A DNA stretch of 64,000 nucleotides from Pseudomonas fluorescens (GTDB lineage: Bacteria; Pseudomonadota; Gammaproteobacteria; Pseudomonadales; Pseudomonadaceae), in NCBI RefSeq assembly GCF_040448305.1, contig NZ_CP148752.1, positions 1,364,001 to 1,428,000 of the forward strand. The letters run 5' to 3'. The notes below the pieces were generated by a model. The model saw nothing but the letters and a program-made list of their open reading frames with translations, was not told the DNA's origin and did not search any database. Position 1 is the first letter of the stretch; every line of letters begins with the position of its first letter. A program made the translations under genes and the position numbers. Shown here in pieces: positions 34,452 through 43,521 of the stretch.

Positions 34452-37400
34452 TAGCCAGCCTCTTTAGGAGTTTCAGTAGCATCATCCTGGTCGGCGATTT
34501 TACGCTGGCCAATGGACGACACGGTGACGAAGAACAGCGGGACCCAGAAGATCGCCAGCACAGTGGCCGTGATCATACCGCCGATCACGCCGGTACCGAT
34601 TGCATGTTGGCTACCCGAACCTGCACCGGTGGATATCGCCAGTGGTACCACACCGAGGACGAAGGCGAGCGAGGTCATGATGATCGGTCGCAGACGCATG
34701 CGGGACGCCTCGATCGCCGCATCGCGCAGGCTACGCCCTTGTTCATGCAGTTCCTTGGCAAATTCGACAATCAGAATGGCGTTTTTCGCCGCCAGACCGA
34801 TAGTCGTCAACAAGCCTACCTGGAAGTACACGTCGTTGGACAAACCACGCAGGCTGGTGGCCATCAGTGCACCGATGATCCCCAGCGGTACCACCAACAT
34901 CACCGCGATCGGAATCGACCAGCTTTCATACAACGCCGCCAGACACAGGAACACCATCAGCAGCGACAGGGCGTACAGCGCTGGCGCTTGCGAACCGGAC
35001 AGACGTTCTTCGTACGACAGGCCGGTCCAGGAAATACCGACACCGGCCGGCAGTTTCTTGGCGATGGCTTCGACTTCGAGCATGGCTTCACCGGTGGAAT
35101 AGCCTGGCGCCGGGGCACCGAGGATTTCCATCGCTTCCACGCCGTTGTAACGGGCCAGTTTCGGCGAACCGTAAATCCACTCGCCCTTGGCGAATGCGGA
35201 GAACGGAACCATGGTGCCGACGCTATTGCGCACGTACCACTTCTGCAGGTCTTCAGGGCCCATTCGAGCGCCTGGCTGGCCTTGCACGTAAACCTTCTTC
35301 ACCCGACCACGGTCGATGAAGTCGTTGACGTAGCTACTGCCCAGGGCAATCGACAGGGTGTTGTTGATGTCGGCGATGGTAATGCCCAGGGCACTGGCCT
35401 TCTCGTCATCGATTTCCAGCTGGTATTGCGGTTCGTCGTTCAGGCCGTTCGGACGCACCTGAGCCAGAATCTTGCTTTGTGCGGCCATGCCGAGGAACTG
35501 GTTGCGCGCTTCCATCAGTTTTTCATGGCCGATACCGGCACGGTCCTGCAGGAACACGTCGAAACCGGTGGCGTTACCCAGTTCCAGTACCGCCGGTGGT
35601 GCGAAGGCGAACACCATGGCATCGCGGAAGGTGAAGAAGTGCTGCTGGGCACGGGCCGCCACCTTGAACACGTTGTTGTCGGCGTTACGTTCGTCCCACG
35701 GACGCAGCATGATGAACGCCATACCCGAACTTTGGCCACGACCGGCGAAGTTGAAGCCGGTCACGGTAAACACCGAGTTCACCGCGTCGCCTTCGCCGCC
35801 ATCCTTGCCCGGACGCAGCAGGAATTCGCGCATTTCGTCGACGACCACCTGGGTGCGCTGGGACGTCGAGCCGGCCGGGGTCTGCACCTGGGCGAACAGT
35901 ACACCCTGGTCTTCTTCCGGCAGGAACGCCGTTGGAATGCGGGTGAACAGCCAGATCATGCCAACCACGATCAGCAGGTACGCTAGCAGATACGGGATCT
36001 TGCGCTGCAGGATATTGCCGACACCGCGTTCGTAGCTGCGAACGCCGCGGTCGAAATTGCGGTTGAACCAGCCAAAGAAACCGCGCTTGGGTACGCCGTG
36101 CTCGCCTTTCGGGATCGGCTTGAGCATGGTGGCGCAAAGCGCCGGGGTGAAGATCAGCGCGACCAGTACCGACAGGGCCATGGCCGAGACGATGGTGATC
36201 GAGAACTGCTTGTAGATCACACCGGTGGAACCGCTGAAGAACGCCATTGGCAGCAGAACCGCCGACAGCACCAGGGCGATACCGACCAGTGCGCCCTGGA
36301 TCTGGCCCATGGACTTCTTGGTGGCTTCCTTGGGTGACAGGCCTTCTTCGCTCATCACCCGTTCGACGTTTTCCACCACGACGATGGCGTCGTCCACCAG
36401 CAAGCCGATGGCCAGCACCATGCCGAACATGGTCAGGGTGTTGATGCTGAAGCCGGCGGCCGCGAGGATGCCGAACGTACCGAGCAATACCACCGGCACG
36501 GTCATCGTGGTGATGATGGTGGCGCGGAAGTTCTGCAGGAACAGGAACATCACCAGGAACACCAGCGCGACCGCTTCGACCAGGGTGTGAACCACGCCCT
36601 TGATCGATTCCGTTACTACCGGAGTGGTGTCATACGGGAACACCACTTCCATCCCTTCAGGGAAGAACGGCTTGAGGCTGTCGATGGTCGTGCGCAGGGC
36701 CTTGGCGGTATCGAGAGCGTTGGCACCGGTGGCCAGTTTCACCGCCAGACCGGAAGCCGGGGCGCCGTTGAACTGGGCGTTGATGCTGTAGTTCTCGCCA
36801 CCCAGACCAACTTCGGCGACATCTTTGAGGCGAACCTGGGAACCGTCCTTGTTGACCTTGAGCAGGATCTTGTCGAATTGCTCCGCGGTCTGCAGGCGGG
36901 TCTTGCCGATGATCGTCGCGTTCAACTGGGTGTCGGGCAGGGCAGGCAGGCCGCCGAGCTGGCCGGACGACACCTGGACGTTTTGCGCAGCGATGGCGGT
37001 TTTGACGTCGATCGGGGTCAGGTTGTAGTTGTTCAACTTGGCCGGGTCGAGCCAGATACGCATGGCGTACTGGGAACCGAACACCTGGAAGTCGCCGACA
37101 CCGGCGGTCCGCGAGATCGGGTCCTGCATGTTCGACACGATGTAGTTGGACAGGTCGTCCTTGGTCATGCTGCCGTCACGCGACACCACGCCGATCACCA
37201 ACAGGAAGTTCTTCACCGCCTTTGTGACGCGGATACCTTGCTGTTGCACTTCTTGCGGCAGCAGCGGGGTGGCCAGGTTCAGCTTGTTCTGGACCTGAAC
37301 CTGCGCGGTGTCGGAGTTGGTGCCTTGCTCGAAGGTCGCGGTAATGGTCATGGTGCCGTCGGAGTTACTTTCCGACGAGACATAACGCAGGTTGTCGATA

Positions 37401-37612
37401 CCGTTGAGCTGTTGCTCGATCACCTGAACCACGGTGTCCTGAACCGTTTGTGCCGAAGCACCCGGGTAGGCCACGGAGATGGCGATCGCTGGAGGTGCAA
37501 TGCTCGGGTACTGGTTGATCGGCAACCGGAGGATCGATAGTGCCCCGACCAACATGATCACCAGGGCAATTACCCAGGCGAAAATCGGACGGTCGATAAA
37601 AAATTTCGACAT
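34451..37612 (-). CDS. emhB: RND efflux permease (EmhB/TtgB/MexB type)
   Basis: 1053 residues, the usual HAE1-RND length. The N-terminus (MSKFFIDRPIFAWVIALVIML) starts the first of twelve membrane helices, with two large periplasmic loops. The proton-relay motif is present in helix 4 as VLAIGLLVDDAIVVVENVER, with Asp-Asp. It exports hydrophobic compounds, solvents and antibiotics using the proton gradient. The order is emhA-emhB-emhC, with EmhR divergent from emhA. Confidence 0.96.
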   Translation of the reverse strand: MSKFFIDRPIFAWVIALVIMLVGALSILRLPINQYPSIAPPAIAISVAYPGASAQTVQDTVVQVIEQQLNGIDNLRYVSSESNSDGTMTITATFEQGTNSDTAQVQVQNKLNLATPLLPQEVQQQGIRVTKAVKNFLLVIGVVSRDGSMTKDDLSNYIVSNMQDPISRTAGVGDFQVFGSQYAMRIWLDPAKLNNYNLTPIDVKTAIAAQNVQVSSGQLGGLPALPDTQLNATIIGKTRLQTAEQFDKILLKVNKDGSQVRLKDVAEVGLGGENYSINAQFNGAPASGLAVKLATGANALDTAKALRTTIDSLKPFFPEGMEVVFPYDTTPVVTESIKGVVHTLVEAVALVFLVMFLFLQNFRATIITTMTVPVVLLGTFGILAAAGFSINTLTMFGMVLAIGLLVDDAIVVVENVERVMSEEGLSPKEATKKSMGQIQGALVGIALVLSAVLLPMAFFSGSTGVIYKQFSITIVSAMALSVLVALIFTPALCATMLKPIPKGEHGVPKRGFFGWFNRNFDRGVRSYERGVGNILQRKIPYLLAYLLIVVGMIWLFTRIPTAFLPEEDQGVLFAQVQTPAGSTSQRTQVVVDEMREFLLRPGKDGGEGDAVNSVFTVTGFNFAGRGQSSGMAFIMLRPWDERNADNNVFKVAARAQQHFFTFRDAMVFAFAPPAVLELGNATGFDVFLQDRAGIGHEKLMEARNQFLGMAAQSKILAQVRPNGLNDEPQYQLEIDDEKASALGITIADINNTLSIALGSSYVNDFIDRGRVKKVYVQGQPGARMGPEDLQKWYVRNSVGTMVPFSAFAKGEWIYGSPKLARYNGVEAMEILGAPAPGYSTGEAMLEVEAIAKKLPAGVGISWTGLSYEERLSGSQAPALYALSLLMVFLCLAALYESWSIPIAVMLVVPLGIIGALMATSLRGLSNDVYFQVGLLTTIGLAAKNAILIVEFAKELHEQGRSLRDAAIEASRMRLRPIIMTSLAFVLGVVPLAISTGAGSGSQHAIGTGVIGGMITATVLAIFWVPLFFVTVSSIGQRKIADQDDATETPKEAG

Positions 37613-37615
37613 GGT

Positions 37616-38773
37616 TTACTCCCCTTTGCCGCCGGAGGCTTTATTAGCTGCCTGGGCGGGGGCCGGGTTCTTTGCGGCTACGTTGGTCGCTTCACTGGCC
37701 TTGACTTCGACGCCAGGTTTGACGAATTGCAGACCTTCGGTGATCAGGCGATCGCCGGCCTTCAGACCATCTTCGATCAGCCATTGGTTACCGACGGTGC
37801 GGTTGGCCTTGAGTTGACGCAGTTCGACCTTGTTGTCCGGGCCGACAACCAGTGCGGTCGGCGTCCCTTTGAGGTCGCGGGTCACACCTTGCTGCGGGGC
37901 CAGGATCGCCGCGCTGTTCACACCGGCCAGCAACTTGGCGTGCACGAACATGCCTGGCAGCAGGGTGTGATCAGGGTTCGGGAAAATGGCGCGCAGGGTG
38001 ACGGAACCGGTGGTCTGGTCAACCGAGATTTCGGAGAACTCCAGCTTGCCGTCCAGCTTGTACTCGCTGCCGTCTTCGAGGGTCAGCTTGACCGAGGCTG
38101 CGTTATCACCGGCTTTTTGCAGGCGACCGCTTTCCAGCTCACGGCGCAGTTGCAACAGCTCGACCGAGGACTGCGTCACGTCGACGTAGATCGGGTCGAT
38201 TTGCTGGATCACCGCCATCGCGTCGACCTGGGCATTGCTGACCAGCGCGCCTTCAGTCACCGAGGAGCGGCCGATGCGGCCGGTCAGCGGGGCATAGACC
38301 TTGGTGTAGCGCACGTTGATCTGTGCAGTTTGCAACGCGGCTTCCGATTGCAGGCGGTTGGCCACGGCAGTGTCGTATTCCTGACGGCTTACGGCTTGTT
38401 CGTCGACCAGTTGCTTGTAGCGGTCGGAAATCGACTTGGTCGAACGCAGGTTGGCTTCGGCGCTGGCGAGCGTTGCTTCATAGATCGACGGGTCGATCTG
38501 ATAGAGCTGCTGGCCAGCCTTGACGTCACTGCCTTCCTTGAACAGGCGCTTGAGAATGATGCCGTTGACCTGCGGGCGGACTTCGGCAATGCGGAACGCA
38601 CTGGTACGGCCGGGCAGATCGGATGTCAGGGTGAAAGCTTGCGGTTGCAGAGTCACGACGCCGACCTGAGGGGGTGGGGCGACCGGTGCTGCCTCTTCCT
38701 TTTTGCATCCGCTGAGTAGCGATGCCAGGGCGACGGCGGCGACCAGAGCGGTAACAGCTGGCTTGAATTGCAT
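37616..38773 (-). CDS. emhA: RND efflux periplasmic adaptor (EmhA/TtgA/MexA type)
   Basis: 385 residues. Lipoprotein signal with lipobox LLSGC (Cys23), then a KKEEAAP linker. Membrane fusion protein domains: a barrel-sandwich/lipoyl region (FPxVRPQVNG-like EVRPQVNGIILKRLFKEGSDV), a helical hairpin and a C-terminal beta barrel. It links the permease to the channel. It is first in the operon; its promoter faces emhR. Confidence 0.95.
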   Translation of the reverse strand: MQFKPAVTALVAAVALASLLSGCKKEEAAPVAPPPQVGVVTLQPQAFTLTSDLPGRTSAFRIAEVRPQVNGIILKRLFKEGSDVKAGQQLYQIDPSIYEATLASAEANLRSTKSISDRYKQLVDEQAVSRQEYDTAVANRLQSEAALQTAQINVRYTKVYAPLTGRIGRSSVTEGALVSNAQVDAMAVIQQIDPIYVDVTQSSVELLQLRRELESGRLQKAGDNAASVKLTLEDGSEYKLDGKLEFSEISVDQTTGSVTLRAIFPNPDHTLLPGMFVHAKLLAGVNSAAILAPQQGVTRDLKGTPTALVVGPDNKVELRQLKANRTVGNQWLIEDGLKAGDRLITEGLQFVKPGVEVKASEATNVAAKNPAPAQAANKASGGKGE

Positions 38774-38866
38774 GAAAATCCTCGGGTCAGGCGCGCAAGG
38801 AGCGCACCAGAAAGGTGGAAGGTTGAAATTTGTTTGCCGAGTGGATAAGTAGCTTGCTAAGGAATA

Positions 38867-38892
38867 TACTTACGTACATGGTTGTTTGTAAA
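38867..38892. promoter_or_regulatory. EmhR/TtgR-type operator
   Basis: The stretch containing TACTTACGTACATGG and GTTGTTTGTAAA closely resembles (reverse strand) the TtgR operator I recall from P. putida (TTACAAACAACCATG...GTAAGTA). It lies between the divergent emhA and emhR, placed to repress both. Confidence 0.8.
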
Positions 38893-39038
38893 GACCCAAG
38901 CTGCGTATCACCGTCGTTACACAAGCCGTTGAAAGGTTGAAATTGTAGGCCGGGGACGAACCCCCAGAACGTTCGCCCCACTTTTATTCAGCTGATGTTC
39001 AGGCATCGCTGAAGCACCCTGATTGAGGTTGTACTGCC

Positions 39039-39671
39039 ATGGTCCGTCGTACCAAAGAGGAAGCCCAGGAAACCCGCGCGCAAATACTCGTGGCGGCCGA
39101 AAAGGCCTTTTACGAGCGAGGCGTGGCGCGCACGACCCTGGCGGACATCGCGACCCTGGCCGGCGTCACTCGCGGGGCCATTTACTGGCATTTCAGCAAC
39201 AAGGCGGATCTGGTGCAGGCCATGCTCGACACCCTGCATGAGCCGCTGGAAGAAATGGCCAAGGCCAGCGAGAGCGAAGACGAACTCGATCCCCTGGGCT
39301 GCATGCGCAAACTTTTGATTCATTTGTTTCATCAGATTGCGCTGGACCCGAAAACCCGACGCATTAACGAGATTCTTTTTCATAAGTGCGAATTCACCGA
39401 TGAAATGTGCGACCTGCGCCAACAACGGGTGTCAGCCAGCCTCGAATGCAATGTGCGGATCGGCCTGGCCCTGAGTAATGCCGTGAATCGTGGCCAGTTG
39501 CCGGAAAACCTCGACACCGCCCGCGCAGCGATCAGCTTGCATGCTTATATTGATGGCATCCTGTACCAGTGGTTGCTGACCCCTGACAGTTTTGAATTGC
39601 ACGCCGAAGCCGAGCGTTGGGTCGATACCGGGCTGGATCTGTTGCGCTTTAGCCCCAGCCTGCGCAAATAA
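39039..39671 (+). CDS. emhR: TetR-family repressor of the efflux operon
   Basis: 210 residues. The N-terminal TetR HTH lies at about 10-56 (TLADIATLAGVTRGAIYWHFSNKADLV), followed by an all-helical ligand domain. The start MVRRTKEEAQETR is typical of TtgR/EmhR/AcrR. It represses emhABC until effectors such as aromatic compounds or antibiotics bind. It is divergent from emhA, with a TtgR-like operator between them. Confidence 0.94.
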   Translation: MVRRTKEEAQETRAQILVAAEKAFYERGVARTTLADIATLAGVTRGAIYWHFSNKADLVQAMLDTLHEPLEEMAKASESEDELDPLGCMRKLLIHLFHQIALDPKTRRINEILFHKCEFTDEMCDLRQQRVSASLECNVRIGLALSNAVNRGQLPENLDTARAAISLHAYIDGILYQWLLTPDSFELHAEAERWVDTGLDLLRFSPSLRK

Positions 39672-39853
39672 AGCAAAATGCGTAATCGGCGTCTTGTGTG
39701 TCAACCGTTGAAGCCGAAGATGAACAGTTCTTCACGCGCCCTTCGACAATGGGGTGCTTTTATATACTTACACTCGGCAGGTTGACAGGTAGCAAGCTCA
39801 GTAATTTGTAGGGAATTTGTGTCGAGTCTTTGAGAAGCCCACATATTTCCCCT

Positions 39854-39940
39854 GTAGGAGCGAGCCTGCTCGCGATGGCGGTGGGTCAGTTACATCAATG
39901 TTGAATGTACCGCCCTCATCGCGAGCAGGCTCGCTCCTAC
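39854..39940. repeat. REP doublet (GTAGGAGCGAG subfamily)
   Basis: Inverted pair starting GTAGGAGCGAGCCTGCTCGCG, with A instead of G at the third position and the matching T in the partner, so both halves changed together. Confidence 0.94.
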
Positions 39941-39969
39941 AGTGGATAGTGTTAATGCGTCCAGATACT

Positions 39970-40002
39970 AAAAAGCCCCGGCTCTTTCGAGTCGGGGCTT
40001 TT
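39970..40002 (-). terminator. pyeR-pyeM-xenB terminator
   Basis: The stem AAAAGCCCCG/CGGGGCTTTT lies just after the xenB stop on the minus strand. Confidence 0.85.
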
Positions 40003-40021
40003 GCGTTTCAGCCGTTACTGA

Positions 40022-41071
40022 TTACAGCGTCGGGTAGTCGATGTAACCGACCGGGCCCTTGGCGTAGAACAGTTCCGGACGCGCGTCGTTCAGCGGCGCG
40101 TCAGCCTGCAAGCGTGCTGGCAGGTCAGGGTTGGCAATGAAAGGTACGCCGAAGGCGACTGCATCGGCCTTGCCGCTGGCGAGCAACGCGTTGGCGCTGT
40201 CTTTGGTGAAACGCTCGTTGGCAATGTAAGGGCCGCCGAAGGCTTCCTTGAGTTGTGGGCCGAGGCTGTCGGCACCTTCTTTCTCCCGCGAGCAGATGAA
40301 GGCAATGCCACGCTTGCCCAGTTCGCGAGCGACGTAGGTGAAGGTCTCGGCCAGGTTGTCGTCGCCCATGTCATGCAAGTCGGCGCGTGGCGACAGGTGC
40401 ACGCCCACACGACCGGCACCCCAGATTTCGATCGCCGCGTCAGTCACTTCCAGCAGCAGGCGGGCACGGTTTTCCTGGGAGCCGCCGTAGTTGTCGGTGC
40501 GCTGGTTGGTGCTGCTTTGCAGGAACTGGTCGAGCAGGTAACCGTTGGCGGCATGGATTTCCACACCGTCGAAGCCAGCGGCCTTGGCGTTTTCGGCACC
40601 GACGCGGTAAGCGTCGATGATGTCGGCGATTTCAGCGGTTTCCAGGGCGCGCGGCACCGGGAAGTCGGCCAGCGGACGCACCAGGCTGACGTGACCCTTG
40701 GGCTGGATGGCGCTCGGGGCGACCGGGGCTTCATCGTTCAGGTACAAACCGTGGGAAATGCGACCCACATGCCACAGTTGCAGGAAGATCTTGCCGCCCG
40801 CGCCATGGATAGCCTTGGTCACGTTGGACCAGCCACGCACCTGATCGTTGGACCAGATGCCCGGGGTGTCCGGGTAGCCGACGCCCATCGGCGTCACCGA
40901 GGTGGCTTCGCTGAGGATCAGGCCGGCGGAGGCACGTTGCACGTAGTACTCGGCCATCAGCGCGTTGGGCACGCGACCTTCGTCGGCGCGGCAGCGGGTC
41001 AGTGGCGCCATGATGATGCGGTTGGCCAACTCGAGGTCGCCCAGTTTGATCGGATCGAAAATAGTCGTCAT
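40022..41071 (-). CDS. xenB: Xenobiotic/alkene reductase XenB (old yellow enzyme family)
   Basis: 349 residues, an FMN-dependent TIM-barrel enzyme. OYE features: NRIIMAPLTRCRA near the start, GGKIFLQLWHVGR, and GVEIHAANGYLLDQFL, which carries the substrate-binding His-x2-Asn (HAAN). It reduces activated alkenes, nitro compounds and nitrate esters with NADPH. It forms a minus-strand operon behind pyeM and pyeR, the same order as PA4354-PA4356 in P. aeruginosa. Confidence 0.92.
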   Translation of the reverse strand: MTTIFDPIKLGDLELANRIIMAPLTRCRADEGRVPNALMAEYYVQRASAGLILSEATSVTPMGVGYPDTPGIWSNDQVRGWSNVTKAIHGAGGKIFLQLWHVGRISHGLYLNDEAPVAPSAIQPKGHVSLVRPLADFPVPRALETAEIADIIDAYRVGAENAKAAGFDGVEIHAANGYLLDQFLQSSTNQRTDNYGGSQENRARLLLEVTDAAIEIWGAGRVGVHLSPRADLHDMGDDNLAETFTYVARELGKRGIAFICSREKEGADSLGPQLKEAFGGPYIANERFTKDSANALLASGKADAVAFGVPFIANPDLPARLQADAPLNDARPELFYAKGPVGYIDYPTL

Positions 41072-41101
41072 TTAAAGCAACCCTCGTGAGGTAATGGTTG
41101 A

Positions 41102-42268
41102 TCAGTTGGTAGCTGGGGCCAGATCGGGATTGCCGCTCTGACGGAAAGTAATCAGGGTCACCAGCAGGGCGAGTACCGCCAGTACGGCTGCCGCGAGGGG
41201 CACGCTGGTCAGGCCGAAGCCGTGGGCAATCACGCTGCCGCCGACCCAGGCACCCAGGGCGTTGCCGATGTTGAAAGCGCCGATGTTCAGGGTCGACACC
41301 AGGTTCGGTGCGGCCTTGCCGAAGGTCACCACGTTCACTTGCAGCGCCGGCACGGCGGCGAAGCACGCGGTGGCCCAGAGGAACAGGGTGATTTCGGTCG
41401 GAATCAGCGCGACGCTGGTCCAGGTCAGCACGGTGGACACCACGGCCATGGTGATGAACACGCCGATCAGCGTCGCGGCCATGCCTTTGTCGGCCAGCTT
41501 GCCGCCGATGATGTTGCCGACCGTCAGGCCCAGGCCGATGAGCATCAGGGTCCAGGTCACGCCACGGGGCGAGACGCCGGTGACTTCGCCCAGCAGTGGC
41601 GCGACGTAGGTGAACAGGGTGAACACTGAGGCGGCGAACAGCGCGGTCATGCTCAGGGACAGCCAGATGCCGCCGCCCTTGAGCGCGGCCAGTTCGGCGC
41701 GCATGTCGAGTTTTTCTTCATCACGCTTGGCCGGCAGGAAGCGGATCAAGCCAATCAGCGCGATCACACCGATCGCGGTCACGGCCCAGAAGGTCGAACG
41801 CCAGCCGGCTTCCTGACCGAGGGCGGTGCCCAGCGGTACGCCGAGTACGTTGGCCAGGGTCAGGCCGGTGAACATCAGGGCCACGGCCGAAGCGCGTTTG
41901 TTCGCAGGCACCAGGCCGGCGGCTACCACTGAACCGATACCGAAGAAGGCGCCATGGCACAGGGCGGTGACCACACGGGCGAACATCAGCACGTTGTAGT
42001 CGCCGGCCACTGCGCAGAGCACGTTGCCGACAATGAAGATGCCCATCAACGCCACCAGGGCTGCCTTGCGCGGCAGTCTGGCGGTGGCCAGCGCCATGAA
42101 CGGCGCGCCGATGGCCACGCCCAGGGCGTAACCGGTCACCAGCCAGCCGGCACCGGGAATCGATACACCGAGGTCAGCCGCCACGTTGGGCAGCAGGCCC
42201 ATGATGACGAACTCGGTGGTGCCGATGGCGAAGGCGCTCAAGGCCAGGATGAGTAGCGAGAGGGGCAT
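41102..42268 (-). CDS. pyeM: MFS transporter PyeM
   Basis: 388 residues with about twelve membrane segments of the drug:H+ antiporter type. The start is SLLILALSAFAIGTTEFVIMGLLP, typical of the YdhP/AraJ-like branch, and the family helix reads GWLVTGYALGVAIGAP. It lies between pyeR and xenB in one direction, so it probably exports a compound sensed by PyeR or handled by XenB. A 23-bp perfect inverted repeat lies just upstream of its start. Confidence 0.88.
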   Translation of the reverse strand: MPLSLLILALSAFAIGTTEFVIMGLLPNVAADLGVSIPGAGWLVTGYALGVAIGAPFMALATARLPRKAALVALMGIFIVGNVLCAVAGDYNVLMFARVVTALCHGAFFGIGSVVAAGLVPANKRASAVALMFTGLTLANVLGVPLGTALGQEAGWRSTFWAVTAIGVIALIGLIRFLPAKRDEEKLDMRAELAALKGGGIWLSLSMTALFAASVFTLFTYVAPLLGEVTGVSPRGVTWTLMLIGLGLTVGNIIGGKLADKGMAATLIGVFITMAVVSTVLTWTSVALIPTEITLFLWATACFAAVPALQVNVVTFGKAAPNLVSTLNIGAFNIGNALGAWVGGSVIAHGFGLTSVPLAAAVLAVLALLVTLITFRQSGNPDLAPATN

Positions 42269-42298
42269 TGTTTAATTCCTTGTCGGCCGACTGACGTG

Positions 42299-42356
42299 GG
42301 GGGCGTTCTCAATTGGTTTTCCCGGTGCTGTGTGAAAACCAATTGAGAACGCCCCC
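42299..42356. repeat. Long perfect inverted repeat between pyeR and pyeM
   Basis: Perfect 23-bp arms (42299-42321 and 42334-42356) with a 12-base spacer. The arms begin GGGGGCGTTCTCAATTGG on the left and end CCAATTGAGAACGCCCCC on the right. There is no T-run, so it does not look like a normal terminator. It lies between the pyeR stop and the pyeM start. Confidence 0.9.
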
Positions 42357-42362
42357 ACAGGG

Positions 42363-42665
42363 TCAGAGCTCTTTACTGAAGGTTTTGAGGAACTCCTGAA
42401 TGGTTTCCTCGTTGCGTTTGAAAAAATGCCACTGGCCGACTTTGCGGCTGCTGATCAGGCCGGCGCGTTGCAGGGTCGCCAGGTGTGCGGACACCGTGGA
42501 CTGCGACAGGCCGCAACGTTGATCGATCTGCCCGGCGCAAACGCCGTGCTCGTTACTGTGGGACTGGTCGGGAAATTCGACGGTCGGGTCCTTGAGCCAG
42601 TGCAGGATTTCTCGCCGTACTGGGTGTGCCAGGGCTTTTATTATTTCGTCGAGATTAATGGTCAT
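42363..42665 (-). CDS. pyeR: ArsR-family repressor PyeR
   Basis: 100 residues. Winged HTH with CAGIDQRCGLSQSTVSAHLATLQRAGLI, the ArsR recognition helix region. No clear metal-binding cysteine pair; it matches the non-classical, metal-independent type described for PA4354 of P. aeruginosa. First gene of pyeR-pyeM-xenB, divergent from acpH. Upstream palindromes with ATATCG half-sites are candidate autoregulatory operators. Confidence 0.9.
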   Translation of the reverse strand: MTINLDEIIKALAHPVRREILHWLKDPTVEFPDQSHSNEHGVCAGQIDQRCGLSQSTVSAHLATLQRAGLISSRKVGQWHFFKRNEETIQEFLKTFSKEL

Positions 42666-42691
42666 GATGTGGGCTCGTGATGTTTAAAACG

Positions 42692-42793
42692 CTATATCGC
42701 GATGAGGCGAACTTTAAATCGGTATTTCGCGATATACAAATATGATTTGGCTCTGACCAGCTCACATTTCGGTATATCGAGTTATAACGATAT
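42692..42793. promoter_or_regulatory. Candidate PyeR operator region with three ATATCG palindromes
   Basis: Three related dyads lie in the pyeR/acpH gap: ATATCGCGAT (about 42694-42703), GTATTTCGCGATATAC (42722-42737) and ATATCG-N8-CGATAT (42774-42793). Repetition of the same half-site in a divergent promoter region suggests an operator. Confidence 0.55.
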
Positions 42794-42835
42794 GTTGAGT
42801 GTAACAAGACAAGAGGGCAGTGCTAAGCTGCGCCC

Positions 42836-43414
42836 ATGAACTATCTCGCACATCTTCACCTCGGTGGCCAGCGTCCCGGCCAATTGCTCGGCAGTCTGTA
42901 TGGCGATTTCGTCAAGGGACGGCTGCAAGGGCAGTTCGCACCGGAAATCGAGGGGGCTATCCAGTTGCACCGCAGCATCGACGTGTTCACCGATCGCCAT
43001 CCGCAGGTGGACGTCGCGCTGTCGCGTTTTTCCCTGACCCGGCGTCGCTACGCGGGGATCGTGCTCGACGTGTTTTTCGACCATTGCCTGGCTCGTGACT
43101 GGACGCTGTACGCCGATCGACCGCTGGAGCTGTTCACTTCAGACGTGTACCGCGTGCTGTCCAGCGAACGACAACTGCCGGAGCGGCTGGCGAAGATTGC
43201 GCCGTACATGGTGGCCAATGACTGGTTGGGGTCGTATCAGGAGTTCGAAGTGCTGGAGCAGGTATTGCGCGGGATCTCGCGACGCCTGACCCGGCCGGAA
43301 GAGCTGGCGGCGGCGATGCAGGAGTTGCGGCGGTTGTATGAACCGTTGAGCGAGGACTTTCGGTTGTTCTATCCGCAGCTACAGGATTTTGCCCGGAACT
43401 ATCCAACAGCATAA
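42836..43414 (+). CDS. acpH: Acyl carrier protein phosphodiesterase (AcpH)
   Basis: 192 residues. Conserved N-terminus MNYLAHLHLGG, then LGSLYGDFVKGRL, LHRSIDVFTDRHP and GIVLDVFFDHCLARDW; these His/Asp motifs are those of the HD-related ACP phosphodiesterase family (formerly DUF479). The enzyme removes the 4'-phosphopantetheine arm from ACP. Divergent from pyeR; a REP doublet separates it from convergent olsA. Confidence 0.9.
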   Translation: MNYLAHLHLGGQRPGQLLGSLYGDFVKGRLQGQFAPEIEGAIQLHRSIDVFTDRHPQVDVALSRFSLTRRRYAGIVLDVFFDHCLARDWTLYADRPLELFTSDVYRVLSSERQLPERLAKIAPYMVANDWLGSYQEFEVLEQVLRGISRRLTRPEELAAAMQELRRLYEPLSEDFRLFYPQLQDFARNYPTA

Positions 43415-43421
43415 AACCACT

Positions 43422-43509
43422 GTAGGAGCGAGCCTGCTCGCGATTGCGGTCTGTCATTCAGCATCATCGTTGAATGTTAATCCGCTATCGCGAGCAGGCT
43501 CGCTCCTAC
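43422..43509. repeat. REP doublet (GTAGGAGCGAG subfamily)
   Basis: Inverted pair of the GTAGGAGCGAGCCTGCTCGCG variant between convergent acpH and olsA. Confidence 0.94.
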
Positions 43510-43521
43510 AGGGGGGTGTTT

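Larger units (their letters stand above)
39672..40021. other. Non-coding region between emhR and xenB
   Basis: 350 bp in a convergent gap. It contains a REP doublet and the xenB terminator. A short stretch, TATACTTACACTC near 39762, resembles half of the EmhR operator but has no matching second half. Nothing else is evident. Confidence 0.6.

Noticed and set aside
34091..35986. Long open frame opposite emhC/emhB
   Set aside because: Shadow of conserved efflux genes, without a start region or domain support.
39758..39775. Possible second EmhR operator after emhR
   Set aside because: Only one half resembles the operator, and it lies downstream of the gene in a convergent gap.
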